Below, one piece after another: positions 60,112-64,000 of a DNA stretch of 64,000 bases; the stretch's first letter is position 1, and each line of letters starts with the position of its first letter. The notes under the pieces were generated by a model, which saw nothing but the letters and a program-made list of their open reading frames with translations, ran no database searches and was not told where the DNA came from. The DNA lies in contig CM012955.1 of NCBI GenBank assembly GCA_000181795.3, positions 15,116,407 through 15,180,406 of the forward strand, read 5' to 3'. The stretch comes from Trichinella spiralis (lineage: Eukaryota > Nematoda > Enoplea > Trichinellida > Trichinellidae). A program made the translations under genes and the position numbers.

Positions 60112-63100
60112 ATGCCCTCAGCGGTGCCGAGTGACCACCGAATGACCCGGCTTGTTGCCTTTGTTCCGGCTTCACTTTTTATCTTGACTTCCTACATCAC
60201 GGTAAGCAGCGTTTTGTTTTTTACTTTGTTGAAAATGAATTATATGCATTATTTTGGTTATTTTGGGTTTTTTCATTTTTGCTTATTCAACTGAAGCTTT
60301 CTTTGCTATATTTTTTTGACAACAGAATCAAACGTAACCTTAAGCTTGAAGGCCATCTCATCACTGACCAGTTCACTTCGGCTGAGCTAAAAGCACGCTT
60401 TTTCGCAAATGCATTGAAGCGTCGTTCAAATGCAGAGCAATGCAGAGGAACGATTATAACAAACATACAGACGGCCGTGAAATAGACTTTTATCTAACTA
60501 TCTAGTAAACAAAGTATATTTTATGAAAAACCTTTTCGCTTGAGTTCATGAATGTTTCAAATATTGTATCTATTTTGCTTTATCTAAAGAATCGAATCAA
60601 CAGCCATAACAGAAAAAACACTTTTTCTTTTGAAACTGCATGAGTGAAATTTCACTTCTAAATGATGATTGCTTTTGGACTCTTTCTTACTGGATATTAA
60701 TTCTTTTTTACTTTCAAATATGAGCTATGCAGCTTAAAAAGTAATATTAACAACTTATGCAAAATAATATTTTAAAAATGAGTTATCATATCTTGAAATG
60801 ATTTCTTACTTTGTTTTTTATTGTTGTTAGCTTTGTTTCACCGTAATATTCAATATAAACGTTCAAGATAATATTTTAAATTTAAAATATTGTAAAAGTG
60901 ATTTATTTTAATCAAATAAATGGATGTGAGATTTCAGAAAAGAACTGTTTAATTTCTTTAAACAAATTATCCAAATTCTTTTTGTTATAAGATGTGAACA
61001 GCACAGTATTATTTCATTTGAAAATTTGATTATTTATTTATTATTTATCCGTTTATTGACGAGGGTATGCAGTATATTTAAATTAAATTAAGTTCAATTG
61101 TACAATTAGCATATTTTGTCTAAAATCCCTCTAGTTGCATATCGTTTTCCAAAATGAGTTTATTTCTCGCTTTTTTATTGTGCATGATGTTTACAAAAAC
61201 GTAATGCTTATTTAAAAATTCTCTAGCACAACAGAGGGATGTGAAAATTTTTCACAACAGTAGATTCTTGAGTAAGGAACGCTTGACCTAACATTATGAT
61301 AGTTGTTATGCACATGCCTATTTGGAGAAGCTGAATTCAAGCTTTGATTGCATGTCCTTCAATTGACATTAATGACAAAAGTTGTTTCGGCAGTTTCCGA
61401 CCTGGTTTGCTGCAGTGGTGACCATAGCTGTGTCGTTATGACGCATCGCTGCGCCCAGTGATTATTCTGACCTGAAGCTCTGGCAGGAAAGTGAGCCTTA
61501 TTAAGCGCAGGTGGGGTCTGTTTTCCCACAGTGTCTCAGTTCTTTGTGCATCATTACATTAGGCATGTTTCTAGAAATTTAAGCAATACTTTCTTTATTT
61601 CGTTATTTCATTAAAAATTGATATTATAAAAGGCGAGGATTTTTACTTTTTTGGAAACTTGCTTTAATTGCAAGAGCTAATTTTCATATAGTGCGCTTTC
61701 TTCTTTTTCCCAAAATCATACTTTTACTGTTGAATAATTATTTTGAGTTCAAAGTATGTCTGTGCATATGTACAGTATATGATTTGTATATCAAATAAAA
61801 GAATTAAATTGATAAATGGTGTTTAGATTCAATTTTATTAGATCAATAAATACAGAAATGCAATAGTATAGATGCATTGCGCACTGATGCGTTGTTGGCA
61901 CATTACAAAATTTTTATATCCATTAAGCATTAGATTCACAGGAATGAAACAAAAATGAAATTTAAGCATTTCTGAAAATAAATTTTATAATTTTTTAGAT
62001 GAGCAGAAGCCAAACGTTCCCCGCTTTAGACAACGGAGTTATTGGTAAGTTTGAACTGCTAATGTTGTTTGAAGAAGATCTTTGCATCAAATAGAAAAGA
62101 AATATGGACCCTTTATTTTCAATGACTAAAAAAGCAGCTTTGCTAAGTAAATTTTAGCTGTGAGCAACTTTTAGTAAGCTTATGCTTTTATTAATTTTTC
62201 ATTTAATGGTCAACTAATGTTAATCTGATGTTTATGTATATTTTACATAGTTTGTAATTATTTTCATTATCACAAAATGCGTAAAAATTTTTGATGAAGC
62301 AGCTGATTGCAACTTTCAGTCATAGTTCATAATTGCGCGTCCCTTTTTGCTACTAAATTTTCTGTGGCACTGATGATAAAAGTTTAATTTTTCTTTATAA
62401 GCATCCATCTTTACATTTAAATTTCTTTTGTTGCTTGATTTCATGTTTCTTTATTGTTACAAGTTAGGTCACCTTGTTTCTGTATTTGCTAATTTCTAAA
62501 ATTTCCTGATTATTGCCAAAAGTTTTATAAATAGTTTATTAGAAGGTTTAGTAAAAGACTTATTTGCAATAAATTATGCTATGCGTAATAAGCTGTCATT
62601 ATCCTGTTTGTGAAAACATCTTTTGTCATGTTATCAGCAAAAGACAGGTATTTATGCCGTTGAAAAGGAACCATTTTGATGTAGCAGATAAATGTGTACA
62701 TTGATTTTGTGTAAAATTTGAAAATGACTTTTCTTTGCATTCTAACGGTTACATATATATTATAATAAATTAGCTATGATTTTTTATAATAAACGCCAGC
62801 ATGACATTAGCTTAAAAGGCATATTTTATTTATTCTGAATTATTTATTAAGAAAAGAATCTGTAACGTCAGAAAATAAACAGATAATAAGATTTAAAAAA
62901 TGATTAGATTGGATTAGATTGGATCAAATTAAAACTTCACATATGCACACAGATTACATTTCAGCTTCATGATAAATTAAAAAATTAGGTGAATTTAAGG
63001 TTATCCAGACGTTGTATGCGGAAGTGATTCTATTCAAGTGTTTATTAAAATGAAAAAACCTTTTCGTGGAAAGATTTACGTTAAAGGTGAGCATGGAAAT

Positions 63101-63948
63101 CCTGACTGCCAAAAAATTTATAATACAAATCCACCAATTCCTCCAAAAAATTTCTTACAATGGCCCAATGGAAAAGAGCACTTTGTTCAACCAATGCATT
63201 GCCCTCCTTGTCCACCTTGTGAACCCCAAGTAAACTGTCTCTTATTTAATATGTTGTAAAAGCAAATACACTGTAAATTTTTATTACAGCTCAACTCTCA
63301 TATTGCATCTGCACTTCATGTCCATGATGAACCTAAATCAGTGCAAATGGCTGTGAGGATTGGATCATGCAGGATGCGGCGTGAACGTACAGTACGTATG
63401 AATTATTGTTTTTTGATCAATACCCTTTTTGATGTGGTACTTTTAGCTTAATCCACCTGGAGTAGCAATGTCTTTTACAGCAGTCGTTTCTTTTCATAAC
63501 CATTTTATTACCAAAATTGACCGTGCCTATCAAATACGGTGTTTCTACATGGAAACTGACAAAACAGTCTCTTCTTTGCTCTCAGTCAAGTATGATGTTT
63601 GCGCCAATACTCATTGTAGCACCTTATTTTTTCTGTTTTATTTTATTCTGTTTCTTATATTTTGCTCTTTGATATTCAACAGGTTTTATAATTTATGGGC
63701 TCAACAGTTTTTTATTTTGTTACTAGATGTGAACTGTTATGATATTAATTTCATGTTAATTTTCTTTAGATATCTTCTCTAATATAATTAATTTAGTTTG
63801 CCCACGACGACTGAACTGCGTGCACAGGCTCCAATGCCATCTTGTGAGTATACCATTCGTCGAGGTTCTCCAGACGGACCACTGGTTCGCTTTGCTAAAA
63901 TTGGTGAGCAAGTCTATCATCAATGGAAGTGCAACACTGAATTCAAAT
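60112..63948 (+). CDS. Cuticlin-like zona pellucida (ZP) domain protein, partial
   Basis: Six exons in phase: 60112-60201, 61999-62044, 63009-63229, 63290-63391, 63447-63589 and 63797-63948, continuing past the window. Cuticlins are secreted ZP proteins that polymerise into the nematode cuticle. Exon 1 is a signal peptide (start 60112 or 60142, MTRLVAFVPASLFIL). Then come FPALDNGVIG, a cuticlin-like lead-in, and VVCGSDSIQVFIK with PFRGKIYVKG, the ZP-N start. Further on are GVAMSFTAVVSFHNHFITK and DRAYQIRCFYMETDKTVSS, near-diagnostic of cuticlins, and MPSCEYTIRRGSPDGP leading towards ZP-C. An unusual Pro/Cys segment (MHCPPCPPCEPQ) interrupts the ZP-N region. The last donor (63948) is tentative. 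Confidence 0.88.
60325..60485 (+). CDS. Exon-like ORF in the cuticlin first intron
   Basis: After the acceptor ttgacaacag a 53-codon frame (IKRNLKLEGHLITDQFTSAE to AVK-stop) has higher GC than the intron around it. It needs phase 2 from an upstream exon, and neither the small ORF (59683) nor cuticlin exon 1 (60201) supplies that phase. It may be the last exon of another gene, an alternative cuticlin exon read in another frame, or chance. Confidence 0.25.
60486..61379. other. Cuticlin intron 1, no further feature
   Basis: AT-rich intronic sequence with no exon or repeat worth naming. Confidence 0.5.
61380..61560. ncRNA. Candidate structured RNA in cuticlin intron 1
   Basis: A sharply bounded GC-rich block in AT-rich intron with no open frame. 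CTGCGC (61449-61454) pairs with GCGCAG (61505-61510), enclosing CCTG/CAGG (61471-61474 with 61484-61487). GTGGG/CCCAC (61511-61515 with 61525-61529) forms an adjacent hairpin. On the minus strand a TTTT run follows at 61380-61377, as for a polymerase III terminator. I could not match it to tRNA, snRNA, SRP, RNase P/MRP or U3. Strand and identity are open. Confidence 0.3.
61561..61998. other. Cuticlin intron 1, remainder
   Basis: AT-rich sequence up to the acceptor tttttag at 61998; nothing else seen. Confidence 0.5.
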
Positions 63949-64000
63949 GTAACAGACAGATGTTATATTCACATAAAATATAAATTACAAATATAATTTT

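Overview
This is AT-rich animal nuclear DNA: multi-exon genes, short GT-AG introns alongside a few very long ones, many microsatellites, and remnants of a Ty3/gypsy element and a hAT element. The tropomyosin exons are nematode lev-11-like, and the window also holds a cuticlin-type ZP protein, so it is a nematode. The low GC, large gene-poor stretches and tropomyosin sequence suggest a clade I (Trichinella-like) species; that last step is inference. All gene models were spliced by eye, using splice sites and frame continuity.

Layout, left to right. 1-1484 (-): secreted cysteine-rich protein, cut by the window edge. 2045-4740 (-): decayed Ty3/gypsy pol. 5283-6236 (-): FCP1/NIF-homology phosphatase, 227 aa, 5 exons. 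7751-21017 (-): LAS1-like pre-rRNA endonuclease, whose 10.4-kb intron contains a complete Ly6/uPAR gene on the opposite strand (13891-20111, +). 22343-23273 (-): AAGAB (p34) homologue. 23412-24092 (-): TMEM14-family protein. 24-39 kb: gene-poor, with GC-richer islands, repeats and several orphan splice donors. 39442-40023: short hAT-like element with imperfect 8-bp target duplication. 40618-41773 (-): NSE2/MMS21 SUMO ligase homologue. 44061-47611 and 52416-55083 (-): two complete tropomyosin genes in tandem. 58-60.5 kb: orphan exons, a tRNA-Glu pseudogene and a small ORF. 60112-63948 (+): cuticlin-like ZP protein running off the right edge, with a structured GC-rich element (61380-61560) in its first intron.

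Functional links: TMEM14, AAGAB, LAS1 and the phosphatase lie head to tail on the minus strand, the first two only about 138 bp apart, so shared transcription is possible. The upstream tropomyosin is the 284-aa muscle form. The downstream copy encodes a 257-aa short form that in C. elegans comes from an internal promoter of one gene. Here it has its own full exon set, including a pair of apparently mutually exclusive exons.

I saw no CRISPR, operon-type bacterial genes, intact tRNA or rRNA.
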